Positions 26,142 to 34,287 of a DNA stretch of 56,553 nt are shown here, one piece after another (the first letter of the stretch is position 1; the number at the start of each line of letters is the position of its first letter). Under the pieces are notes generated by a model that was not told where the DNA came from, ran no database searches, and saw only the letters and a program-made list of their open reading frames with translations. The stretch is from Nitrospirae bacterium JdFR-81 (GTDB lineage Bacteria; Nitrospirota; Thermodesulfovibrionia; UBA6902). A program made the position numbers and the translations under genes. The stretch lies in assembly GCA_002011735.1 (NCBI GenBank), contig MTOQ01000013.1, forward strand, positions 1 through 56,553, written 5' to 3'.

Positions 26142-27140
26142 ATGAGGGGGAAGATTTGTATTGTGCTTTTTATCCTTATCATAGGAGGTCTATTATTACC
26201 CTATAGTGCCTTCTCTGCGTGGACACAGCCCAAGGGCCATTCCTATCATCAGCTGACGGTCAGCTACTACATAACCAATCAGAAGTTCCAGTCAATGAAG
26301 AAGGATGAGACAGGGGCGGTCATTGATCCCAATTCAGGGATACACAAATACCCTGCACCTGAGTTCACATCGACAAAGATAACCTACTATGGAGAATACG
26401 GGATTATCGATAAACTCACGGTATATACCTCTATCCCCTATGACTGGCAGGAGTCTGAGGACACAAAGAGGTATGCAGGTGAGAACGGACCAAGCGGTAT
26501 AGGCGATATAAATCTTGGCCTGAGATATAACATCACCCAGGCCCTGCTGGGATCAAAATGGCTGATGTCTGTGCAGGGGGAGTTGAAGATACCAGAGGCG
26601 TATGATTATGGGCATCCCCTGAGAGAGCTTAGCCTGGGTAGTGGGCAGTACGACCTGACCCTTACAGCGATGTTGGGCAGGGCCTTTGACTGGGGCTATG
26701 CATGGGCAAATCTGGGTTATAAATTCCGTTTTGAGAATGATAAATACGATCCCATAACATTCGACCCCTCTGACCAGGTGAAGATATCCTTTGGTGGCGG
26801 ATATCAGGTGACATCAAGGTTTTCAATCAGGGGTAGCGTTGACATCTCAAAGTCTGTTGGAAACGCATCAGTGTCAAAGGAGCTTATAAGGGAGAATTAT
26901 AAGTATGGTGGCATCGCAGAGTATGGCGATACTGTTATTATTAAGGATACCCTCGGCCTCGAACCTGATGTGGTGAATGTGGGTGTCAGTTTCGTTTATA
27001 ATATAACAAAACAGTGCTGGCCCAAGTGTGTGCAGGTCGTCCTCTCCTATAACAAGGATATAGAGGGTCTTGGTCCATTCCGCACAAAGGACTACTCAGA
27101 GGGCCACACCTTCAGTGCAGCCGTGGCGGTCATGTTTTAA
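26142..27140 (+). CDS. Outer-membrane beta-barrel protein, phenol-pathway MetA/transporter-like
   Basis: A 332-residue exported protein. The signal peptide (about 1-25, ending SAFSAW) is followed by amphipathic strands throughout, such as STKITYYGEYGIIDKLTVYTSIPYD, GPSGIGDINLGLRYNI and DQVKISFGGGYQVTSRFSIRGS. The pattern GIGDINLGLRY is typical of the MetA-pathway-of-phenol-degradation family of porin-like proteins. AGGAGGTAAGAG precedes the ATG. Its position 30 bases after the glycan synthase suggests a role in exporting or sensing the polymer, which is inference. Confidence 0.72.
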   Translation: MRGKICIVLFILIIGGLLLPYSAFSAWTQPKGHSYHQLTVSYYITNQKFQSMKKDETGAVIDPNSGIHKYPAPEFTSTKITYYGEYGIIDKLTVYTSIPYDWQESEDTKRYAGENGPSGIGDINLGLRYNITQALLGSKWLMSVQGELKIPEAYDYGHPLRELSLGSGQYDLTLTAMLGRAFDWGYAWANLGYKFRFENDKYDPITFDPSDQVKISFGGGYQVTSRFSIRGSVDISKSVGNASVSKELIRENYKYGGIAEYGDTVIIKDTLGLEPDVVNVGVSFVYNITKQCWPKCVQVVLSYNKDIEGLGPFRTKDYSEGHTFSAAVAVMF

Positions 27141-27187
27141 TATAATGGCATCTGGTGGGGCTGGTCACAGTGGGGTCAGCCCCACCA
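27141..27187 (+). promoter_or_regulatory. -10 box and 5' hairpin upstream of the TPR gene
   Basis: TATAAT (27141-27146) begins immediately after the barrel gene stop; a start about seven bases further on would put an 11-bp hairpin (TGGTGGGGCTG / CAGCCCCACCA, 27153-27187) at the extreme 5' end of the mRNA. No -35 box is evident. The hairpin has no T-run, so termination is less likely than mRNA protection. Confidence 0.4.
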
Positions 27188-27194
27188 TCCAAGG

Positions 27195-27773
27195 ATGAAG
27201 CCAGCAAGGGTCCTTTTCCTCTTATTAATTCTATTCTGTATCATTGTCCTGCTATCCTATGTCCTTGAGAACAGACACACCCTTCTTGGTATCTTTTATC
27301 AGACCCTAAAGATGGATGAGGATGCTTTAAGGGAGTTTGAGAAGGCCGTTGAATCAAACCCCAGTGATGCATATGCATACTATCAGATGGGCCTCATTTA
27401 TAAGGAGATGAGGGATTTTGACAGGGCAGAGGAGGCATATAAGAGGCTCCTGAGGATCTTCCCTGACCATCCTGATGCAAACTATGACCTCGGGTATGTG
27501 TACAGGGAGAAGGGTTTATATGATAGGGCGATAAGGCAGTATAAAAAGGCACTCTCCATAAATCCTGAGAACGTCTATGCCCATTATGACCTGGGCTATA
27601 TATATAGAAAGATGGGAGATTATCAGAAGGCACTGGAGGAGTACAGGAAGGCGATCGAGATCGATCCCAGGCACCCATATTCACATTATGACCTGGGTCT
27701 TATCTATGAGAAGATGGGCATGAAGGAGAAGGCCGAGGAGGAGTTCAGGATCTATCACGAGATAGCCGACTGA
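27195..27773 (+). CDS. Membrane-anchored TPR protein
   Basis: A 192-residue protein with an N-terminal membrane helix (about 5-24) and about four and a half tetratricopeptide repeats from residue 35 to the end, each of the form AYAYYQMGLIYKEMRDFDRAEEAY. TPR units bind other proteins; in polysaccharide export loci they often serve as periplasmic scaffolds. AAGGATG is the start context. The stop overlaps the ATG of the next gene by one base (TGATG), implying coupled translation with the GT-C gene. Confidence 0.85.
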   Translation: MKPARVLFLLLILFCIIVLLSYVLENRHTLLGIFYQTLKMDEDALREFEKAVESNPSDAYAYYQMGLIYKEMRDFDRAEEAYKRLLRIFPDHPDANYDLGYVYREKGLYDRAIRQYKKALSINPENVYAHYDLGYIYRKMGDYQKALEEYRKAIEIDPRHPYSHYDLGLIYEKMGMKEKAEEEFRIYHEIAD

Positions 27774-29719
27774 TGAATATACTCTCCTATATCATAGTAA
27801 ACCTCCTTCTATATACATCCTGGTTTCTGCTACTGTTTAGGAAGAGGAAGGCCCTGTCATTTGTTGATAGGTTGACCGGGACATTCGTCCTCGCCCTCGC
27901 ACAGATAGTGCTCACAGAGATGCTCCTCGGGATCATATTCAGGAGGCTCCATATGATCCCCCTCATGGCACTGAATCTGGGCATTTCGTCCGTCATACTT
28001 ATCGCAGTTCTTAGAGCGATTGATGTTAAGACGGTCATTAATGAGATAAGGGATGAGGTCAGGGGGCTGGTCAGGCTGATCAGGGGTGATGTGATATTGC
28101 TCCTCGTCTTCACAGTCTTTGTCATCCTGATAGTCTATATCGTATTCCTTGGTTACCTCTTCCCCCCATACACATGGGATGGTCTGTGGTATCACCTGCC
28201 CATTGTGGGGCGCATAATCCAGAGCGGTGCGATCCAGGAATATCCTGCTCCGTTCATGATAGACCAGTTCATGAATATCTTTCCAAAGAATATAGAGCTC
28301 TTCTTTATCTGGCAGATCATATTCCTGAAGAGTGATCTCATCGTCGACCTCAGCCAGTTATTATTCGCCCTTGCTGGCATCCTCACAGTGTATAGTATCG
28401 CTGTCAAGATAGGCGTGGACAGGAGGTATGCCATATATTCGGGCCTCCTCTTCTTCTTCACCCCCATTATAATCCTCCAGTCAAAGGCCGCCTATGTGGA
28501 TGTTGCCGTCAGTGTCCTCTTCCTCATAGCCATCAACTTCCTTGTCCACAGGAGGGATGTAAAGACCACAACACCGTCCACACTCCTTGCAGGTGTTACA
28601 GCAGGCCTGCTCCTTGGCTCAAAGGGTTCAGGCCCGCTCTTTCTGATCACCATGTCCACGGTCATCCTTTTGAGGGAGTTACTGAGGTACCTCAACCCGT
28701 TCAAGCTATTCCACGGCAGGGTGGTAGACAGGAGGGAATTGAAGGGGAGGTTAGGGGGATACCTATTGTACTTCCTCATACCATCGATCCTGATAGGTGG
28801 ATACTGGTATATAAAGAACTGGGTGTTTTACGGGAACCCCGTCTATCCAATGGAGATATCCCTTATGAATGTCATCATCTTTAAGGGACTGTATGGCGGG
28901 ATAATCGATCCAGCGCCTGATGTGATCCTGAGGCTCTCTCCACTGGAGAGGCTGATCTATGTATGGCTTGAGAGGGTCAGGTATTACCTCTATGATTCGA
29001 GGTTCAGTGGCTTCGGCCCTATATGGTTTGTCCTCTCTCTGCCATCCATGACCTTCTGCCTCATCCGCTCCATGAGGAGGGGAAGGTTCGGTTTCCTCTT
29101 CATAGCCATGGTGCTGATCGTTACATTCATCCTCTATCCCAGGAACTGGAACACGAGGTATGTAATCTTTATAATCGGACTCGGTGCACTCTCCATCGGT
29201 ATGGTGCTTGAATATTTCAGTGATAGGATGATCCTCAAGATAATCACCCTTTCTCTGGTCTTGTATACCGCCCTCACATCAAACTCACCGGCCATCACGC
29301 CTGAGAAGATCGGGGAGTTTGTCCACCTCCCTCCGTCAAAAAGGGATATAGTTGAACATGACCCGTTTAATATACACCTGCAGGCAAGGCAGGAGTATGG
29401 ATACTGGAGGTGGATAAGGGAGAATGTGTCAGGGGGCGATACCCTTGTTTATACATTCGAGCCCCTGTTTCTGGCACCGTTATGGAACGGCTCATACACC
29501 AACAGGGTGGTCTATGTCAAGGCAGGATCATATGATGAATGGCTTAAGAGGCTTGAGGATGAAGGGGCCACACACATCCTGGTAAGGAGGAGATCGATTG
29601 AGGATAGGTGGATCAGGGATGAGTCTTTATCCCAGGACAGCCTGTCTGGAGGCCGGAGTAGAAGGTTTACCCTGCTCTATTCGGATGAAAACTACAGGAT
29701 ATACAGGCTTGTGCATTAG
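27773..29719 (+). CDS. Polytopic GT-C-like glycosyltransferase (ArnT/PMT-type topology)
   Basis: A 648-residue membrane protein with about 12 helices and a C-terminal soluble domain (about 510-648). The large early loop contains YTWDGLWYHLPIVGRIIQSG with an Asp followed by YHLP, like the catalytic first loop of GT-C lipid-phospho-sugar transferases. The C-terminal part (EGATHILVRRRSIED) resembles periplasmic domains of this group. It would transfer a sugar from a polyprenyl carrier on the outer face of the inner membrane. The precise family is uncertain. Genes upstream and downstream overlap or abut. Confidence 0.7.
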   Translation: MNILSYIIVNLLLYTSWFLLLFRKRKALSFVDRLTGTFVLALAQIVLTEMLLGIIFRRLHMIPLMALNLGISSVILIAVLRAIDVKTVINEIRDEVRGLVRLIRGDVILLLVFTVFVILIVYIVFLGYLFPPYTWDGLWYHLPIVGRIIQSGAIQEYPAPFMIDQFMNIFPKNIELFFIWQIIFLKSDLIVDLSQLLFALAGILTVYSIAVKIGVDRRYAIYSGLLFFFTPIIILQSKAAYVDVAVSVLFLIAINFLVHRRDVKTTTPSTLLAGVTAGLLLGSKGSGPLFLITMSTVILLRELLRYLNPFKLFHGRVVDRRELKGRLGGYLLYFLIPSILIGGYWYIKNWVFYGNPVYPMEISLMNVIIFKGLYGGIIDPAPDVILRLSPLERLIYVWLERVRYYLYDSRFSGFGPIWFVLSLPSMTFCLIRSMRRGRFGFLFIAMVLIVTFILYPRNWNTRYVIFIIGLGALSIGMVLEYFSDRMILKIITLSLVLYTALTSNSPAITPEKIGEFVHLPPSKRDIVEHDPFNIHLQARQEYGYWRWIRENVSGGDTLVYTFEPLFLAPLWNGSYTNRVVYVKAGSYDEWLKRLEDEGATHILVRRRSIEDRWIRDESLSQDSLSGGRSRRFTLLYSDENYRIYRLVH

Positions 29720-29875
29720 ATGAAAAGGAAGAGGGACATACTCTTTCTCATATATTTATTGGTTATCATAGTCCTTGCCGTGATATACTTTACAGTGCCT
29801 GAGAGGAGGATGTTCCTTGAAGACCAGATCGAACGGTACCGCGAGTTTTTCAGGCTTGTGAGGTCGCTTGTATAA
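29720..29875 (+). CDS. 51-residue single-pass membrane peptide
   Basis: ATG directly after the TAG of the GT-C gene. The product has a basic start (MKRKRD), one membrane helix (about residues 7-25, LFLIYLLVIIVLAVIYF) and a charged amphipathic tail rich in Arg and Phe. It has no family I recognise. Its 3' end overlaps the next gene by eight bases if the TTG start is used. Position and coupling suggest a small partner of the membrane glycosyltransferases. Confidence 0.55.
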   Translation: MKRKRDILFLIYLLVIIVLAVIYFTVPERRMFLEDQIERYREFFRLVRSLV

Positions 29876-30560
29876 GGTGCGTATAGCAGTAATAATACCG
29901 GCCCTTAATGAAGAGAAGACCCTCCCCCGTGTCCTGGGTGACATCCCGCGTGATCTTGTTGATGAGGTGGTGGTTGTTGACAATGGCAGCACCGACAGGA
30001 CGCCCGAGATAGCGAGGCAGTGGGGGGCCACGGTGCTCTTTGAGTCAAGGAGGGGATATGGCTATCCCTGCCTGAGGGCCATAGAGTATCTCAAGGGGAG
30101 GGAACCTGATATAGTGGTGTTCCTTGATGGTAACTACAGCGATCACCCTGATGAGATGGAGGTGCTTATAAGGCCGATTATGGAGGAGGGCTATGACCTC
30201 GTCCTTGGCTCAAGGGTGATGGGAGAGGCAGAGGAGGGGGCACTCAGGTTGCCTGTCCGTTTTGGCAACGGGCTTGCGACCTTCCTTATAAGGATACTCT
30301 ACGGATTCAGATACACAGACCTTGGCCCATTCAGGGCGATAAGGTTCAAGAGGTTGCTTGAGCTGGATATGGGAGACAACCTTGGCTGGACAGTGGAGAT
30401 GCAGGTCAAGGCCGTTAAGAGGGGATTCAGGATAAAGGAGGTCCCTGTGAGCTATCGCAGGGGCACGGGGCGGTCAAAGTTTACAGGAGATATCAGGGGT
30501 ATATTCCGTATCGGATACAGGATACTGAGGGCGGTCTTCAGAAACCTAACCTTCCATTAA
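29868..30560 (+). CDS. GT2 family glycosyltransferase (dolichol-phosphate-sugar synthase-like)
   Basis: 230 residues from TTG (29868, with GAGG four bases upstream) or 227 from GTG (29877). A GT-A fold: IAVIIPALNEEKTLPRVL at the start, VVVVDNGSTDRT, then VVFLDGNYSDHPDEM (DxN/D acceptor region) and DLGPFRAIRFKRLLELDMGDN with the C-terminal YRRGTGRSKFTG. This resembles polyprenyl-phosphate glucose/mannose synthases without C-terminal membrane helices. It could supply the lipid-linked sugar used by the GT-C protein upstream. Its end overlaps the convergent selenoprotein gene by 15 bases. Confidence 0.82.
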   Translation: MYKVRIAVIIPALNEEKTLPRVLGDIPRDLVDEVVVVDNGSTDRTPEIARQWGATVLFESRRGYGYPCLRAIEYLKGREPDIVVFLDGNYSDHPDEMEVLIRPIMEEGYDLVLGSRVMGEAEEGALRLPVRFGNGLATFLIRILYGFRYTDLGPFRAIRFKRLLELDMGDNLGWTVEMQVKAVKRGFRIKEVPVSYRRGTGRSKFTGDIRGIFRIGYRILRAVFRNLTFH

Positions 30561-31127
30561 CAGCTCTATCAATCTCTTCATCTCATCAGTATCCCATTCC
30601 CTGTAACCAACGCTCAGGCCGATCAGTCTACCTTCTCTGTCGATGAGGAACTTTGTCGGTGTTGACCTTACCCTGTAGAGCATGCTCACCCTTGCATCGC
30701 TGTCAAGGAGGTTGGGGTATGTGATCCCGTGCCTCTTGAGGAGGGCCGAGACCCTGTCCCTCTCCTCCTCTATATCTATGCCGATGATGACAAATGCTCT
30801 GCCCTCAAAGTGCTGATAGAGCCTCTCAAGGGAAGGCAACTCCTTCCTGCACCATGGTCACCATGTGGCCCAGAAGCTCAGCAGGATCACATTACCCCTG
30901 TACTCCCTCAGGTTCACCATGCGTCCATCGATGGACAGGAGTTCAAACTCAGGGGCAGGTGTGGCCTCATCAATGGGCACGATATTCATTGAGTTCATTA
31001 ACTCTGACAGGGGTCCTCCTGCTGTGTCCCTGGCCTTTCCTGGGCCCTGTTTCTCCTCACACCCATGGAGTGATGCAAAGATGATGAGGATGATGGTTAT
31101 GTGGAGGAATCTATTGATTATCCGCAT
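30546..31127 (-). CDS. TlpA/ResA-like thiol-disulfide lipoprotein with selenocysteine (UxxC)
   Basis: One frame of 194 codons with a single internal TGA (30860-30858). The N-terminal half is a lipoprotein signal ending in LHGC, then a Redoxin start (PAPEFELLSIDGRMVNLREY) and FWATW; the TGA follows and then PWCRKELPSLERLY. In every TlpA/ResA relative the residue after FWATW is the nucleophilic Cys of CxxC, so the motif here is U-P-W-C with Sec at position 90. The second half is a complete thioredoxin fold with the cis-Pro segment STPTKFLIDREGRLIG. A SECIS-like hairpin follows the TGA. Start chosen at the lipoprotein signal, 13 bases after the rnfB stop. It probably reduces periplasmic disulfides or c-type cytochromes. 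Confidence 0.85.
30831..30860 (-). promoter_or_regulatory. Recoded UGA and bacterial SECIS-like hairpin
   Basis: On the minus strand the UGA (30860-30858) is followed by ten bases, then GGAAGG-AGTTG-CCTTCC (30847-30831), a perfect six-pair stem with a five-base loop. Exactly 16 bases lie between UGA and loop, and G is the second loop base. Bacterial SECIS elements are known to need a G among the first two loop bases and a spacing of about 16-37 bases, so both criteria are met, the spacing at its lower limit. Confidence 0.7.
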
Positions 31128-31140
31128 ATTATAAAGGCTC

Positions 31141-32346
31141 TTAAGTGCCGACAGGCTGGCCCTCTGTCGAGGCGGCTGCCTTTGCCTTCTGGCGGGCTGC
31201 CTTCTTTGCCTCAAAGGCCATCTTGACCTCAGGATAGTTGATCGTCCCCTCTATGGCAAGCACAGGACATTTTGATGTGCAGATGCCACATCCAATGCAC
31301 CTCTCCTGGTCTATTACATGCCTCTTCTTCCTCTCGCCTGATGCCGCATTCACAGGGCAGACCTTGGTGCATGTGGTGCAGCCGATACATTTCTCTGTGA
31401 CATGGGCCTTTGGCCTTTGTGGTATGTAGTCCATTATCGCATTTGTGGGGCACTTCCTGACACACAGACCGCATACCTTGCACTTATCAAGGTTTATCCT
31501 GGAGAGGTTATCAGCCATCTCAGCCGCATTGTATGGACAGACCTTCACGCACATACCGCAGCCGATACAACCTATAAGGCAGTTCTTCTTTGTCACCGCA
31601 CCCTTGTCCTTTGAATGGCACCTCACAAGCACCTCTTTTGCAAGGGGCAGTATCTCTATGACATTCTTTGGGCACGCCTTTGCACAATTCCCGCAGGCGG
31701 TGCACTTTGAGGGGTCAACAACAGGGATGCCATCATCACCCATCTTTATCGCATCAAACGGGCATGCCTTTACACATGTCCCGTAACCAAGACACCCGTA
31801 TACACAGGACTTGTCCCCTCCACTGGCAAGCACCGCTGCCCTGCAGTCGAGGATACCCTCATACTTGAACCTCCTTGTGGCCTTTGACGAGCCACCCTGA
31901 CACATCACCCTGGCGATCTTTGGCTCTGTCTCAGCGACCTCCTTACCTGTTATGATGGCTATTGCCTTTGCAGTCGGCTCCCTTCCAGGGGCGCATAGGT
32001 TTGGTGGCACATTCGGATCAGCGACAACCGCCTCTGCATACTGCCTGCAACCAGGATAGCCGCATGCCCCGCAGTGTGCATGGGCGAGTACATCCAGCAC
32101 CTGTTCAACCCTCGGGTCTGTCTTTACATCGAACTTCTTTGCGGCAAAGGCAAGGCCAAGGCCAAAGAGCGCACTTATGCCTGCCATGAAGATGGCGGCA
32201 AACTTGAGGACAGCCACAAGGTCAACACTCTCCTTTGCCTCCACACCACCACCAACGCCTGCATAAATGGTGGGGCTCCAGCATAGCAGTAGCACGATGG
32301 TGATAGCGAATATCATTACCCCTCTATGGCCCTTCATCTCCAACAC
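31141..32346 (-). CDS. rnfB: RnfB, polyferredoxin subunit of the Rnf complex
   Basis: A 401-residue subunit, longer than E. coli RsxB (about 190). A hydrophobic signal-like helix (about 10-30) and a second membrane helix (about 45-65) precede the Fe-S domain CGACGYPGCRQYAEAV with its fourth Cys in NLCAPG. Six further 4Fe-4S motifs follow, including CVYGCLGYGTCVKACP, CTACGNCAKACP, CLIGCIGCGMCVKVCP, CKVCGLCVRKCP, CIGCTTCTKVCP and CIGCGICTSKCP. RnfB accepts electrons from ferredoxin. GTG (32346) or ATG (32337) may start it. It ends the rnf order C-D-G-E-A-B, with the selenoprotein gene 13 bases downstream. Confidence 0.94.
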   Translation of the reverse strand: MLEMKGHRGVMIFAITIVLLLCWSPTIYAGVGGGVEAKESVDLVAVLKFAAIFMAGISALFGLGLAFAAKKFDVKTDPRVEQVLDVLAHAHCGACGYPGCRQYAEAVVADPNVPPNLCAPGREPTAKAIAIITGKEVAETEPKIARVMCQGGSSKATRRFKYEGILDCRAAVLASGGDKSCVYGCLGYGTCVKACPFDAIKMGDDGIPVVDPSKCTACGNCAKACPKNVIEILPLAKEVLVRCHSKDKGAVTKKNCLIGCIGCGMCVKVCPYNAAEMADNLSRINLDKCKVCGLCVRKCPTNAIMDYIPQRPKAHVTEKCIGCTTCTKVCPVNAASGERKKRHVIDQERCIGCGICTSKCPVLAIEGTINYPEVKMAFEAKKAARQKAKAAASTEGQPVGT

Positions 32347-32352
32347 CCTTCC

Positions 32353-32940
32353 CTAAAGCCTTATCAGGCCCGAAAACCCCGTGAATGCAAGGGATATAAG
32401 CCCTGCTGTTATGAATGCTATCGGCAGTCCCCTGAAGGGGACAGGGACATCGGCAAGCTCGAGTTTTTCACGGATGCTCGCCATGATGACAAGTGCAAGG
32501 GCGAAGCCGAGCCCTGAGCCAAGGCCAAAGGATATGCTCTCCAGGAAGTTATAGCCCTCACCGGCATTTATCAGCGGGACCGCAAGGATGATACAGTTTG
32601 TCGTTATGAGTGCGAGGTACACACCAAGTTTATAATACAGTGTGGGACTCACCTTCTTCATTATCGTATCTGCAGACTGAACAAAGGCAGCCACTATACC
32701 TATGAATATGATTATCTTCAGGAATGTTATATCAAGCGGGACCATCACCTGTGTGAACACGACCCAGCTCAGTGCAGCACTGACGACCATGACAGATGTA
32801 AAGGTGATGCTCATCCCCACCGCGGTCTCCATCTTCTTTGAGACACCGAAGAAGATGCAGAGGCCAAGGAACCTTGTGAAGACAAAGTTATTTATGAGTG
32901 ATGCGGCTATCAGCAGTTCAAAGAGCTTTCCAAATTCCAT
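32353..32940 (-). CDS. rnfA: RnfA, membrane subunit of the Rnf complex
   Basis: A 195-residue protein with six membrane helices, homologous to RnfE/NqrD. Typical segments are NNFVFTRFLGLCIFFGVSKK (residues about 17-36) and VYLALITTNCIILAVPLINAG, containing the conserved Cys in each half that bind the intramembrane 2Fe-2S cluster with RnfE. Together they pass electrons across the membrane. It lies seven bases before rnfB and 11 bases after rnfE. Confidence 0.95.
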   Translation of the reverse strand: MEFGKLFELLIAASLINNFVFTRFLGLCIFFGVSKKMETAVGMSITFTSVMVVSAALSWVVFTQVMVPLDITFLKIIIFIGIVAAFVQSADTIMKKVSPTLYYKLGVYLALITTNCIILAVPLINAGEGYNFLESISFGLGSGLGFALALVIMASIREKLELADVPVPFRGLPIAFITAGLISLAFTGFSGLIRL

Positions 32941-32951
32941 GGTTCATCCTC

Positions 32952-33584
32952 CTATGCAGCGCCTGAGGCACCCTTGCCTCCATAGAACCTTATATCGATC
33001 CAGTTAAAGAAGCCCATGAGCAGGCCAACGGCAAGGAAGCCTCCTGCAGGTAGTATCATAATAAGCAATGGCTTGCCGGCCACTATCTTGAGTCCATAGA
33101 GCGTGCCCTTGCCAAGCAGTTCCCTGAAGAAGCTGATGATTATCATCGCAAGGAGGAACCCTATGCCCATACCGAGGCCGTCAAAGAATGACTTATCAAG
33201 ACGGTTCTTGCTTGCAAAGACCTCGGCCCTTGCGAATATGGATGCAAAGGCCACGATGATCTGGATGTATAGCCCTATCTCCCTGTATGCCTCCCTCGCA
33301 TACGCAGCCATGACCATATCGATGATGCTCACATACCCTGCGATGATGAACATGAATATAGGGATACGGATCTTCGGATGGATGAACTTCCTGAGGGCGG
33401 ATACAGTGACGTTAACCATCACCTGGACGAAGACCACTGCCAGACCGAGTGTGATACCGTTCTTCAGGCTGTTTGTAACGGCGATTGATGGACACAGGCT
33501 TATCGCCATCCTGAATATGGTGTTCTCACCAAATATGCCGTTCTTGAATATCTCCCAGTTACCCTTTTCCCTTATCAGACTCAT
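32952..33584 (-). CDS. rnfE: RnfE, membrane subunit of the Rnf complex
   Basis: A 210-residue six-helix protein, paralogous to RnfA with inverted topology. Seen are NGIFGENTIFRMAISLCPSIAVTNSLKNG with the conserved Cys, and later ASIFARAEVFASKN, both typical of RnfE. It pairs with RnfA to hold the membrane 2Fe-2S cluster. A 49-base AT-rich gap separates it from rnfG; I see no terminator there. Full length for the family. Confidence 0.95.
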   Translation of the reverse strand: MSLIREKGNWEIFKNGIFGENTIFRMAISLCPSIAVTNSLKNGITLGLAVVFVQVMVNVTVSALRKFIHPKIRIPIFMFIIAGYVSIIDMVMAAYAREAYREIGLYIQIIVAFASIFARAEVFASKNRLDKSFFDGLGMGIGFLLAMIIISFFRELLGKGTLYGLKIVAGKPLLIMILPAGGFLAVGLLMGFFNWIDIRFYGGKGASGAA

Positions 33585-33633
33585 TTAAAACCTCGTAAAT
33601 TTAATTTTAAGATTATCTTAGCAAAATATCAAA

Positions 33634-34287
33634 TTAGCCATGCCCCTCTGACACACTCTCGGGCTTACCACCCTTTATCATTATGACGGCGTTCCTGACC
33701 GCATCCTCGGTAACCGCACGGCTTGAGATGGTGGCACCAGTGATCGCCTGTATATCCTCCTTTGTCTCACCCTTCACCACGACAAGGTGCTCAACCGTCT
33801 TGCCATTGAACTGGTTCAGGAAGTAGTCCCTCTCTATCTCATCCCCCAGCCCTGGTGTCTCGGCATGGTGGAGGATGTTCACCTTCCTGACCACATAGTT
33901 GTTGTCCACTGCCACGAGGACATTTATATAGCTTGAATAGCCCTTCCCATAGCTCTCCACTATATACCCGATCGGTGTCCCATCGATACACTCCTTGACC
34001 TCCCTCTCCACCCCTGTCTTTTCATCCTTGACCATCCGGATGTTGAGCTTGCCACACTTCTTTGCCACATAGTATTCTGCGTGTTTCTCATGGGGCTCCC
34101 AGTCACCAAGCTTCTCTATTATATCGGCCTCAGGCGACATGGTCTTCAGTGCTGCCTGCTTCTCCTCCTGGGCCTTCCTGTACATTACAGGTGAGGCCTT
34201 TGAATAGACGAATGCTATGAGGAGCCCGCCAAGCACATATACGATCACGAGATTGAGGGTTATCTTTAACATATCAATGGGCCTCAT
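33634..34287 (-). CDS. rnfG: RnfG, periplasmic flavoprotein subunit of Rnf
   Basis: A 217-residue protein with one N-terminal membrane helix (about 8-29) and a periplasmic FMN-binding domain. The flavinylation site is ITGATISSRAVT (about residues 181-192), where the second Thr of TGAT is expected to carry covalent FMN added by ApbE (gene at 52815). The segment HHAETPGLGDEI is also characteristic. It starts four bases inside the end of rnfD (ATGA overlap). Confidence 0.94.
   Translation of the reverse strand: MRPIDMLKITLNLVIVYVLGGLLIAFVYSKASPVMYRKAQEEKQAALKTMSPEADIIEKLGDWEPHEKHAEYYVAKKCGKLNIRMVKDEKTGVEREVKECIDGTPIGYIVESYGKGYSSYINVLVAVDNNYVVRKVNILHHAETPGLGDEIERDYFLNQFNGKTVEHLVVVKGETKEDIQAITGATISSRAVTEDAVRNAVIMIKGGKPESVSEGHG

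Noticed and set aside
27153-27187. Hairpin as a rho-independent terminator of the barrel gene
   Set aside because: No T-run follows and a TATAAT box lies just upstream, so it is more likely the 5' end of the next transcript.
30546-30839. Two separate genes (truncated redoxin and stand-alone thioredoxin half)
   Set aside because: Both halves are in one frame separated by a single TGA at the exact position of the active-site Cys, with a SECIS-like hairpin; a single selenoprotein explains all.
31238-32286. Plus-strand ORFs opposite rnfB
   Set aside because: They are antisense shadows of a Cys-rich coding frame with no ribosome-binding sites or recognisable domains.
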